45,616 nt of DNA, taken from positions 1 to 45,616 of the forward strand of contig JAEWBY010000064.1 in NCBI GenBank assembly GCA_023390905.1, given 5' to 3'. The first letter of the stretch is position 1; every line of letters begins with the position of its first letter. This stretch comes from Pseudomonadota bacterium (GTDB lineage: Bacteria > Pseudomonadota > Gammaproteobacteria > Xanthomonadales > Xanthomonadaceae). Both the position numbers and the translations under genes were made by a program. Below the pieces are notes generated by a model. That model did no database searches and had not been told where the DNA came from. It saw only the letters and a list, made by a program, of their open reading frames with translations. Shown one piece after another: positions 18,464-31,177 of this stretch.

Positions 18464-19363
18464 CTAAAGCCGGGCACGCAACTCCACCGCCTGCATCCAG
18501 CGACGCGCGACGATCGGCGAGGTCATGCACACCGCGTCGTCGGTCACGGTGGTCACCGCGCGTTCGAGCAGCTGGATGTCGGCTTCATGCTGGCGCGCCA
18601 CATGCGGATCCTCGAAGAAGATCACCCGTTGGCAGCTACGCTCCAGCACGCGATCGGCGATCTGCGCATCGCCGCCCATCGGGCCGCTCTGATAGCGCTC
18701 GGCCCACGCGCGATCCTGCGGCCAGCCCCGGCTCCAGGCCAGTTCGTTCAGGCGCTGCCCGGTGGTGCCGGTGGCGACGCGATGCGCGAATCGCGACAGC
18801 ACGTCGAAATGCTCGGCGGCGAATGCCAGCATCTGCGGCTTCATCGCATCGTGCGCGATCAGCGCCAGCGTCTGGGATTCGAGCGCATGGAAACGATCGG
18901 CGCCGCGATCCGCCGCCAGTCCGGCATGCACGCGCTCCATCTCGATCCAGTCGCGCGCGGCGGCCACGGTGGAAAGAAACGGCTTGCCGTGGATCACGCA
19001 TTGACGCTTGAGCGCGATGGCCTCGGGAAAGATCGAAGACGGATCGACCGGATCGATCAGGTAGATCGCGCCATCGAGGTTGCGTTCGGCGCCCTCCAGC
19101 CCGACCACTTCGGCCACCAGCTTCATCAGCCCGCCTTCGCGGCCATAGGGATAGCGCGAGAGCGGCGCGTACCCGGACAACATGCCGGCCGCGACGATCG
19201 CATCGTGCGTGCGGCCGACCGCATGCAATCCCAGCCGCAGTTCGCGGATGCCCGACTCGCAGGCGCGCAGCCAGCGGAACAGCGCGGCGTCCTCGTTGTG
19301 GTGGTGCAGGCGATTGGCGGCCAGGCCCAGGCGCATGGTGTGCTCGATCAGAAGGGACGCCAC
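18464..19363 (-). CDS. Methylglyoxal-synthase-like protein with duplicated domain
   Basis: The C-terminal half (about residues 165-290 of 299) is a methylglyoxal synthase domain. This family converts dihydroxyacetone phosphate to methylglyoxal and phosphate. The residues matching the E. coli MgsA active site are present: H171-D172 in LIAHDAMK, TGTTG at 198-202, SGPMGGDAQI with D232, D252 in FFEDP, and H259 and D262 in QHEAD. The N-terminal half (about 10-145) looks like a degenerate copy of the same fold, with GREGGLMKLVAEVV opposite GPMGGDAQIADRVL and LIDP opposite FEDP, but without the catalytic Asp and His. Classical MgsA is a single domain of about 150 residues, so this is twice that length. 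The start is a GTG at 19363; ATG 19336 is an equally possible start directly before the first strand. The gene sits 62 bp downstream of gltD and could be read from the gltBD transcript. Confidence 0.75.
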   Translation of the reverse strand: MASLLIEHTMRLGLAANRLHHHNEDAALFRWLRACESGIRELRLGLHAVGRTHDAIVAAGMLSGYAPLSRYPYGREGGLMKLVAEVVGLEGAERNLDGAIYLIDPVDPSSIFPEAIALKRQCVIHGKPFLSTVAAARDWIEMERVHAGLAADRGADRFHALESQTLALIAHDAMKPQMLAFAAEHFDVLSRFAHRVATGTTGQRLNELAWSRGWPQDRAWAERYQSGPMGGDAQIADRVLERSCQRVIFFEDPHVARQHEADIQLLERAVTTVTDDAVCMTSPIVARRWMQAVELRARL

Positions 19364-19425
19364 AGTCTAAGCGAAGGGATCGGGCGTGCTTTCCGATCAT
19401 GCATCGCGCGACGCCCTCGGTGCGC

Positions 19426-20871
19426 TCAGATCTGCAACCACTGCGCGATGCTGCCGGCCGCGTCGCGCCCTTCGGCCACGGCGGTGACGACCAGGTCCGC
19501 ACCGCGCACCGCGTCGCCGCCAGCGAACAGCTTCGGGTGATGGGTCTGGAACGGCAGCCGCGTTTCGCCGCCGGCCACGATGCGCCCGTTCGGCGTGCCC
19601 TGCACGCCGAGCGCGGCGAGCCAGTCCGGCACGCTCGGCGAAAAACCGAATGCGATGATCACCACGTCGGCATCGAGCAGCGACTCGCTGCCCTCAATCG
19701 CGACGGCCGCCTGCCGTCCCCGTTCGTCCGGTTCGCCCAGTCGGGTCTCGACCACGCGCACGCCGATCACCTTGCCGTCGGCATCGCCTTCAATCGCCAG
19801 CGGCTGGCGGTTGAACAGGAAACGCACGCCTTCCTCGCGCGCATTGGCCACTTCGCGCGCCGAGCCCGGCATGTTCGCTTCATCGCGGCGATAGGCGCAG
19901 GTCACGCGCGCGGCACCGAGGCGGATCGCGCTGCGCACGCAATCCATGCCGGTATCGCCACCGCCGAGCACGACCACGCGCTTGCCGGCCAGATCGGGCA
20001 GGGCGAGCTTGTCTTCCCAGCCGGCGATCGGGCGGCCCCACGGATCATTGCCGCCGATGAGGCGCCCGTTCTGCACCAGGAACGGCAGCGCCGGCAGCAC
20101 GTCGTCCAGATCCTGGCCGATCAATCCGCCATCGGTGTAGCGATAGGCGCCGGTGCCGACGAACACCGCGTCGAATTCCTCGAGCAGTTGTTCCATGGTG
20201 ACGTCACGGCCGATTTCCACGCCGAGGCGGAATTCCACGCCCATGCCTTCGAGCACGTCGCGGCGACGCGCGATCACGCTCTTCTCCAGCTTGAAGGTGG
20301 GGATGCCGAACTGCAGCAGCCCGCCGATCTGCTCATAGCGATCGAACACGACCGCATGGATGCCCGCGCGCGCGAGCCGATCCGCGCAGCCCAGTCCCGC
20401 CGGACCGGCTCCGATCACCGCCACGCGCCGACCGGTGGGTTTCACGTCGCGCAGATCCGGACGCCAGCCATTGGCGATCGCGGTGTCGTTGATGAATTTC
20501 TCTACCGCGCCGATCGTCACCGCGCCGAATTCCTCCAGCGTGCAACTGCCTTCGCACAGGCGATCCTGCGGACACACCCGGCCGCAGATTTCCGGCAGCG
20601 GGTTGGTGGAATGGCAAAGGTCGGCGGCTTCCTCGATGCGGTTTTCCTGCACCAGTTGCAGCCACTGCGGAATGGCGTTGTGCACCGGGCACTTCCAGCT
20701 GCAATACGGATTGCCGCAATCCAGGCAGCGGCCGGCCTGGTACTGCGCGTCGGGCTTGTCGAACCTGCCGTACAGCTCGCTCCAGTCACCGGAGGTGCGC
20801 AGCTCCAGCGGAATGCGCTGCGGCATCGTGCGCGGCAATTCGAGGAACTGGAAAACGTGTTTCTTGCTCAT
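19426..20871 (-). CDS. gltD: Glutamate synthase (NADPH) small subunit
   Basis: GltD is the FAD-containing beta subunit that passes electrons from NADPH to the GltB subunit in the GOGAT reaction. The product is 481 residues (E. coli 472). The N-terminal cysteine set for the two 4Fe-4S clusters is visible as CLDCGNPYCSWKCPVHN, then CHSTNPLPEICGRVCPQDRLCEG. The FAD-binding VAVIGAGPAGLGCADRLAR and NAD(P)H-binding VVVLGGGDTGMDCVRSAIRLGA Rossmann motifs follow, with the GltD-type AFGFSPS near the C-terminus. ATG 20871 (MSKKHVFQFLELPR) matches the family N-terminus. The gene lies 117 bp downstream of gltB with a G-rich heptad array between them. Confidence 0.96.
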   Translation of the reverse strand: MSKKHVFQFLELPRTMPQRIPLELRTSGDWSELYGRFDKPDAQYQAGRCLDCGNPYCSWKCPVHNAIPQWLQLVQENRIEEAADLCHSTNPLPEICGRVCPQDRLCEGSCTLEEFGAVTIGAVEKFINDTAIANGWRPDLRDVKPTGRRVAVIGAGPAGLGCADRLARAGIHAVVFDRYEQIGGLLQFGIPTFKLEKSVIARRRDVLEGMGVEFRLGVEIGRDVTMEQLLEEFDAVFVGTGAYRYTDGGLIGQDLDDVLPALPFLVQNGRLIGGNDPWGRPIAGWEDKLALPDLAGKRVVVLGGGDTGMDCVRSAIRLGAARVTCAYRRDEANMPGSAREVANAREEGVRFLFNRQPLAIEGDADGKVIGVRVVETRLGEPDERGRQAAVAIEGSESLLDADVVIIAFGFSPSVPDWLAALGVQGTPNGRIVAGGETRLPFQTHHPKLFAGGDAVRGADLVVTAVAEGRDAAGSIAQWLQI

Positions 20872-20888
20872 GGCGGCGATTCGGCAAT

Positions 20889-20922
20889 GGGATACGGGAT
20901 ACGGGGGGGGGCGGGAGACGGG
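20889..20922. repeat. G-rich heptad array with G-quadruplex potential, between gltB and gltD
   Basis: The stretch reads as heptads of the form GGG-N3-C (GGGATAC twice, GGGAGAC, start of GGGATGC), interrupted by a run of nine G at 20903-20911. More than four G-tracts of three or more with loops of 1-4 nt fit the G-quadruplex rule. The G-rich strand is plus, the template strand for gltBD. The same heptad type recurs at 30949-30990. Confidence 0.65.
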
Positions 20923-20988
20923 ATGCGTAACAGCGACCGGTCGCGACACGTGGGGTGGGAGCCGCTCGCGGCGCCCGGACCCCCTGGC

Positions 20989-25461
<4,473 letters not shown>

Positions 25462-25549
25462 CGTTCTGCCTCGAGTTTACGACGGCGACACCGTGCCCTG
25501 CCCTCGCAGCGGCACTTCGAAATGTCACCGGAAACCCGACTAAACCATA

Positions 25550-25571
25550 GTTGTTGCGGTGCCGCAACAAC
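25550..25571. promoter_or_regulatory. Perfect 22-bp palindrome, candidate operator of gltBD
   Basis: Two perfect 10-bp arms (GTTGTTGCGG / CCGCAACAAC) flank a 2-bp centre, 89 bp upstream of the gltB start. On the minus strand the palindrome is directly followed by TATGGT, a possible -10 element, so a bound regulator would overlap the -35/spacer. The regulator is not identifiable from the window. Confidence 0.5.
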
Positions 25572-25723
25572 GATCCGACCGGTGCGGATGATGGTTGCAG
25601 AAGCAACTTTTCAGTGGCGTTTTTTTGGTCTGGTGGACCAGAGGAACTGCCTGGATCACCCGGTCGATGATCAGCCTGCCGCGAATGCGTAGAACTGCGG
25701 CGGGTGCGAGTCAAACAGGGATT

Positions 25724-25763
25724 GGAGGCTGGCTTTCGACAAGCGTGCGTCCGGCCAGCCTCC
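25724..25763 (-). terminator. Hairpin downstream of I78 lipoprotein gene (possible terminator)
   Basis: A perfect 10-bp inverted repeat (GGAGGCTGGC / GCCAGCCTCC) with a 20-nt loop lies 63 bp past the stop of the minus-strand lipoprotein gene. It is followed on that strand by only a weak TGTTT, so termination is plausible but not strong. Confidence 0.4.
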
Positions 25764-25826
25764 GCCTGTCCTCGATGCGGAATGATCGGGTGTTGTTCGC
25801 GCCGATGTGCAGCGATGCTTCGCTGA

Positions 25827-26198
25827 TCAGCCGCAGCGCACCGCGGTGGCCACGCCCTTCTCGTCGAGATCGACATTCAGGCGATTGGGATTGAAATCCA
25901 TCGTGGCCGCATCGCTCGGCTTGAGGCTGCGCAGATCCTTGGCCTTGGCGTCCGTGCGCGCCTGTTCCAGATCCTGCGGTGTGGCGGTCTTGCCGATGAT
26001 CCACTGCGCCTGGGTGTCGTCGCAGCCGCCTTGCGGCGCCGGAGCGGCGGCCGATTCGGACTCCGTCGCGGGTTGGGCGGCGGCCGCGGCGGCGGCCTGC
26101 GATTGTTCGGTGGCGGCGGTCTGTTCGTCCGGCGCGGGCGCGGAACAGGCGGCCAGCGTAAAGGTCAGCAGCAGGGCGGACATCGCGTAGCGGGTCAT
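25827..26198 (-). CDS. I78-family peptidase inhibitor-like lipoprotein (copy 1)
   Basis: This 123-residue protein has a lipoprotein signal (LLLTFTLAACSAP, lipobox cysteine C18) and then a low-complexity Ala/Pro/Gln/Glu linker to about residue 57. The C-terminal domain (residues 59-123) has the I78 inhibitor pattern: C59-D-D at its start, WIIGK, an Arg-Ser-Leu-Lys-Pro segment, the signature TMDFNPNRLNVDLDEKG and the terminal VRCG. The two cysteines C59 and C122 probably form the family's single disulfide. I78 includes the Aspergillus elastase inhibitor, so the likely role is periplasmic inhibition of serine peptidases, though bacterial members are mostly untested. The start is supported by GGAG five bases before ATG 26198. 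It is divergent from the topoisomerase IB gene, 87 bp away. Confidence 0.82.
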   Translation of the reverse strand: MTRYAMSALLLTFTLAACSAPAPDEQTAATEQSQAAAAAAAQPATESESAAAPAPQGGCDDTQAQWIIGKTATPQDLEQARTDAKAKDLRSLKPSDAATMDFNPNRLNVDLDEKGVATAVRCG

Positions 26199-26285
26199 GC
26201 GTACTCCAGATGCAATAAGGCTCACAAAAGCATCACATAACCGCATTCGCATCTCGTTAACCGGACACCGCGACAGAATCGGCGC

Positions 26286-27398
26286 ATGCCCAACGTAACC
26301 GAGGCCGCACCCCCCGCTCCCGCCATCGCCGTGCAGCACGCGCGCGAAGCCGGGCTGATCTATGTCAGTGATGCCGATCCCGGCATCCGCCGCCGGCGCA
26401 CGGGCCGCGGCTTCTGCTATCTGGATCCGGATGGCGCGCGCATCCGCGACGCCGCCACGCTCTCGCGCATCCGCTCGCTGGCGATTCCGCCGGCCTATAC
26501 CGACGTGTGGATCTGCCTGCGCGAGCGCGGCCACATCCAGGCCACCGGCCGCGATGCACGTCGGCGCAAGCAGTACCGGTACCACCCGCAGTGGAGCGCC
26601 GTGCGCGGCGACGGCAAGTTCAACCGCATCGTCGCGTTCGGCCAGGCCCTGCCGCGGCTGCGCCGCCGCATCCGCCACGATCTGGCGCTGCCCGGATTCC
26701 CGCGCGACAAGGTGCTGGCGATCGTCGTGGCCTTGATGGCGACCACGCTGGTGCGCATCGGCAACTCGGAGTACGCGCGCAGCAATCGATCCTTCGGCCT
26801 GACCACGCTGCGCAACCGGCATGCGGAATTCGTGCGCGGTGGCCGCGTGCGGCTGCGCTTCCGCGGCAAGGGCGGGCTGGAACACGACATCGAAGTCGAT
26901 GATCAGCGTCTGGTGAAACTGGTCCGCGACTGCCAGCAACTGCCGGGGCAGGCGTTGTTCCAGTACCTCGATGACGAAGGGCAGGTCCGGCCGGTGGATT
27001 CGGGCGAGGTCAACGAATACCTGCGCGCGGCCATGGGCCAGGAATTCACCGCCAAGGATTTCCGCACCTGGGGCGGGACGCTGGCCGCATTCCAGCACCT
27101 GGCCGCGATGCCGTTGCCGGAACGTCCGAGCGAGCGTGCGCTGGCGCAGGTCCGGCAGGCGGTGGCGCGCGAGGCCTCGCAGGTGCTGGACAATACGCCG
27201 GCGGTCTGCCGCAAGGCCTATATCGATCCGGTCGTGTTCGACGGCTGGATCGATGGCAGCCTGCAACGCTGCGCGCAGGCCGCGCGCGGTGCACGCCAGT
27301 GGGAACAGGCCGCACTGCGCTTCCTCACCCGCGCACACCGCGCCAGCGGCAAGCGCACCGGTGCGCGGCGCAAGCTCAGCCGCAGCTCACGCGGGTGA
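26286..27398 (+). CDS. DNA topoisomerase IB (poxvirus-type)
   Basis: This is a 370-residue bacterial type IB topoisomerase, which relaxes positive and negative supercoils by nicking one strand through a 3'-phosphotyrosine without ATP. The catalytic tyrosine is Y312 in VCRKAYIDP. The other active-site residues are visible as R157 in TTLVRIGN, K195 in RFRGKGG and R260 in KDFRTWGGTLA. The N-terminal domain (about 20-125) with RRKQYRYHPQWSAVR matches the bacterial TopIB clamp. The C-terminal tail is rich in Arg/Lys/Ser. The 3' end overlaps the convergent second I78 gene by 23 bp. Type IB enzymes are accessory to gyrase and Topo I in bacteria; no symbol is given because naming varies. Confidence 0.93.
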   Translation: MPNVTEAAPPAPAIAVQHAREAGLIYVSDADPGIRRRRTGRGFCYLDPDGARIRDAATLSRIRSLAIPPAYTDVWICLRERGHIQATGRDARRRKQYRYHPQWSAVRGDGKFNRIVAFGQALPRLRRRIRHDLALPGFPRDKVLAIVVALMATTLVRIGNSEYARSNRSFGLTTLRNRHAEFVRGGRVRLRFRGKGGLEHDIEVDDQRLVKLVRDCQQLPGQALFQYLDDEGQVRPVDSGEVNEYLRAAMGQEFTAKDFRTWGGTLAAFQHLAAMPLPERPSERALAQVRQAVAREASQVLDNTPAVCRKAYIDPVVFDGWIDGSLQRCAQAARGARQWEQAALRFLTRAHRASGKRTGARRKLSRSSRG

Positions 27399-27687
27399 TG
27401 CGATTGTCCTTGTCGATGGTGACGTTCACCCGATCGGCGCGGTAATCCATCGTCACCGCCTGGTTGGGACCGATCGGGCGAATCAGTCCCGCGCCGCTTT
27501 CGCGCCAGATGCGGCGGCCGACCTCTTCGGTATTGTCCTGGCCGACCGCCCACTGCACGGCGTCGGCATTGCACTGGCCCGCTGCCGGTGGTGAGGCGGC
27601 TGCGCCGGAGGCATTCGTGGACGTGCTGCATCCGGTGAGCAGGGCGACGGACAGGACGAGCGAGCCAACCAGAAGAGCGCGACGCAT
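27376..27687 (-). CDS. I78-family peptidase inhibitor-like lipoprotein (copy 2)
   Basis: This is a 103-residue second member of the family at 25827. It has a lipoprotein signal (VLSVALLTGCSTS, lipobox cysteine C20) and a shorter Ala/Ser/Pro linker. The C-terminal domain runs from C39 (GQCNADAVQWAVGQ) through TMDYRADRVNVTIDKDN to the final VSCG, with C39 and C102 as the probable disulfide. Over this domain it clearly aligns with copy 1, but the linkers and the middle differ, so the two are diverged paralogues rather than a recent copy. AAGGA about nine bases upstream supports ATG 27687. The last 23 bp overlap the convergent topoisomerase gene. Likely location is the periplasmic face of a membrane. 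Confidence 0.8.
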   Translation of the reverse strand: MRRALLVGSLVLSVALLTGCSTSTNASGAAASPPAAGQCNADAVQWAVGQDNTEEVGRRIWRESGAGLIRPIGPNQAVTMDYRADRVNVTIDKDNRITRVSCG

Positions 27688-27953
27688 GGCAGCGATCCTT
27701 TCAGCGGGAGGAGGCCGCATCGTAGACCGATTGCCGGCCTCCGATCTGCTTGAAGATGGCCGCAAACCTGCGGTCCGCAGCATGGTCGGATGGGGGCAGC
27801 GGCCAAAGCGCAGAGGCAGCTCCCTTCACCGTGCGGGAAAAGGTTACTTACCGACGGATTTCGTCCCTGGTTCGCGCTTCCAGACTTTTCCGGAGCCAGG
27901 CAGCGCCGCCATGCAAACCGCCGCTCGACGGCCTTGCCAACGATCGGCCCGGT

Positions 27954-29002
<1,049 letters not shown>

Positions 29003-29024
<22 letters not shown>

Positions 29025-30310
29025 GGTTCGGGCAGTGGGGCTTGGCCGCCGCGGCGCGCGCCGTAGCGGGAAATGTCGAGGCCTTCGCCGCTGATCTGCG
29101 GCATGCGCGAGGCCATCAGGTCGGCCAGGTAACGGCCGGAGCCGCACGCCATGGTCCAGCCCAGTGTGCCATGGCCGGTATTGAGGAAGAGATTGGAATA
29201 CGGCGTCGCGCCAACCACCGGCGTGCCGTCCGGCGTGGCCGGGCGCAGGCCGGTCCAGAATTCGGCCGCGGCCAGATCGCCCCCGCGCGGATACAGATCG
29301 CCGACCACTTTCTCCAGCGTCGCGCGGCGCTTGGGCGAGAGCGAGAGATCGTAGCCGGACACTTCGGCCATGCCGCCGACGCGGATGCGATCGTCGAACC
29401 GCGTGATCGCCACCTTGTAGCTCTCATCGAGGATGGTCGACACCGGCGCCATCGCCGCTTCGGTGATCGGCAGCGTCAGCGAATACCCCTTCAGCGGATA
29501 GACCGGCAGGCGGATGCCCAACGGCGCGAGCAGTTGCGGCGTGTAGCTGCCCAGCGCCAGCACGTAGCGATCGGCGGTCTCGCGCTTGCCGTCGATGAGC
29601 ACGCCGGTGATGCGATCGCCGTGGGTCTGCAACGCCTGGATCGTCTGGCCGAAGCGGAACTCCACGCCGGCCGCCTGCGCCATCGCCGCCAGTCGGCGGG
29701 TGAACAGGTTGCAATCCCCGGTCTGATCGTTGGGCAGGCGCAATGCGCCGGCCAGCGTGTGCGCCACGTTCGCCAATGCCGGTTCGACGCGGGCGATGCC
29801 GGCGCGATCGAGCAGCTCGTACGGCACGCCGTACTGTTCGAGCACGGCGATGTCCTTGGCGGCGCCATCGAGCTGGGCCTGCGTGCGGAACAACTGCGTG
29901 GTGCCGAGCTGGCGACCCTCGTAATCGATGCCCGTCTCGTTGCGCAGCTCATCCAGGCAATCGCGGCTGTATTCGGACAGGCGCACCATCCGCGCCTTGT
30001 TGACGGCGTAGCGCGCCTGGGTGCAGTTGCGCAGCATCTGCGCCAGCCACAGGTATTGCTGCGGATCCAGGCCCGGCTTGATCGCCAGTGGCGCGTGCCG
30101 GGAGAACAGCCACTTCAGCGCCTTGAACGGCACGCCCGGCGCGGCCCACGGCGATGCGTAGCCCGGCGAAATCTGGCCGGCGTTGGCGAAACTGGTTTCA
30201 TCGCCCGGACCGGGCTGACGGTCCACGACCGTCACTTCGAAACCGGCGCGCGCCAGATACCAGGCACTGGCCGTGCCGATGACGCCGCTTCCCAACACGA
30301 GTACGCGCAT
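29003..30310 (-). CDS. dadA: D-amino acid dehydrogenase small subunit
   Basis: DadA is an FAD-dependent, membrane-associated dehydrogenase that oxidises D-alanine and other D-amino acids to 2-oxo acids and ammonia, feeding electrons to the respiratory chain. The product is 435 residues (E. coli 432). The FAD Rossmann motif is VLGSGVIGTASAWYLARAGF at residues 4-23, followed by the DadA-typical ETSFANAGQISPGYASPWAAPG. The C-terminal FAD-contact segment is FLNTGHGTLGWTMACGSG. ATG 30310 has GGAG six bases upstream. dadA and alr form an operon on the minus strand, divergent from an Lrp-type regulator, the same arrangement as known D-alanine catabolic loci. Confidence 0.96.
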
Positions 30311-30408
30311 GAAGTGCTCCGAGGATGGTGGCCGGGACATTTCCCTGGATGCATTCACAGGGAGGCCGGGTTCGGCGAGTATAGGGATGGCCAATCAGGG
30401 ATATCGGC

Positions 30409-30437
30409 TGAATTTTGGCCGCCATCCAGTTGAATTT
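30409..30437. promoter_or_regulatory. Paired TGAATTT repeats in the dadA / lrp divergent promoter
   Basis: Two direct TGAATTT repeats start at 30409 and 30431, 22 bp apart (two helical turns), in the 156-bp space between dadA and the Lrp-family gene. AT-rich elements in helical phase are what Lrp/AsnC octamers bind, so this is a candidate binding region. The site assignment is inferred. Confidence 0.45.
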
Positions 30438-30466
30438 CCCGCGCAACCAGCCTTCCGTGGAGACCC

Positions 30467-30946
30467 ATGAACAGCCGCCGCCGCGAACTCGACAAGATCG
30501 ACCGCAACATCCTGCGCGTCCTGCAGGAAGAAGGCCGCATCTCCTTCACCGAACTGGGCGAGCGCGTCGGCCTGTCCACCACGCCCTGCACCGAACGCGT
30601 GCGCCGGCTCGAACGCGACGGCGTCATCACCGGCTACTACGCGCGCCTGGACCCGCAATACCTCAAGGCCAACCTGCTGGTGTTCGTGGAGATCAGCCTG
30701 TCGTACAAGTCCGGGGACATCTTCGAGGAATTCCGCCGCGCCGCCCTGCGCCTGCCCAACGTGCTGGAATGCCATCTGGTGTCCGGCGATTTCGATTACC
30801 TGATCAAGGCGCGCATTTCCGAGATGGCCTCCTACCGCAAGCTCCTCGGCAGCACCCTGCTGACCCTCCCGCACGTGCGCGAATCCAAGAGCTACATCGT
30901 GATGGAAGAGGTCAAGGAGACGCTGAGCCTGCCGGTGCCGGAGTAG
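30467..30946 (+). CDS. Lrp/AsnC-family transcriptional regulator, probable regulator of dadA-alr
   Basis: This 159-residue regulator has the N-terminal winged helix-turn-helix of the family (LDKIDRNILRVLQEEGRISF, then LGERVGLSTTPCTERVRRLE) and the C-terminal RAM effector-binding domain (about 65-150: VFVEISLSYKS, LPNVLECHLVSGDFDYLIKA). It is very close to classical Lrp in length and motif content. Lrp-type proteins of this kind sense amino acids such as alanine or leucine and control dadAX in enterobacteria and Pseudomonas (there DadR). Divergent placement next to dadA supports a DadR role, but global Lrp function cannot be excluded. ATG 30467 has GGAG five bases upstream. Confidence 0.92.
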   Translation: MNSRRRELDKIDRNILRVLQEEGRISFTELGERVGLSTTPCTERVRRLERDGVITGYYARLDPQYLKANLLVFVEISLSYKSGDIFEEFRRAALRLPNVLECHLVSGDFDYLIKARISEMASYRKLLGSTLLTLPHVRESKSYIVMEEVKETLSLPVPE

Positions 30947-30948
30947 CC

Positions 30949-31086
30949 GGGAGCCGGGAGACGGGAGACGGGAGACGGGAGCCGTGAGCCGGTAGCGGGA
31001 GACCGGAAGCGCGGAGCGGGAGACTGGGCGAGCGCGAACTCCCGCCGCCCGCTTCCCGGCCACCGGCTACCGGCTCACGGCTCCCG
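30949..31086. repeat. Converging heptad-repeat array with long inverted repeat
   Basis: Directly after the lrp stop, six heptads follow without a gap (30949-30990): GGGAGCC, GGGAGAC three times, GGGAGCC, GTGAGCC. The 20-bp arm at 30976-30995 is repeated perfectly in inverted orientation at 31067-31086, with 71 bp between. The plus-strand heptads also fit the G-quadruplex rule (four G3 tracts, 4-nt loops). It could act as a terminator or mRNA-stabilising structure for lrp. Confidence 0.75.
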
Positions 31087-31177
31087 GCTCCCCGCACCAC
31101 CCCAATGACCTTCCGCACATGCCGCACCGGCGCGGCACAGGCGTATCGTGGGCGACTTTGTCCCGTCCGAGGTTTCC

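Larger units (their letters stand above)
25462..25826. other. Intergenic region upstream of gltB, carrying its control region and a hairpin
   Basis: This 365-bp gap precedes gltB and follows an I78-family lipoprotein gene, both on the minus strand. It is visibly less GC-rich than the genes around it. It contains a perfect 22-bp palindrome (25550-25571), a small palindrome (TCTGGT-GG-ACCAGA, 25629-25642), a T7 run near 25620, and a long-loop hairpin (25724-25763). I see no small gene with a credible ribosome site. Confidence 0.6.
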
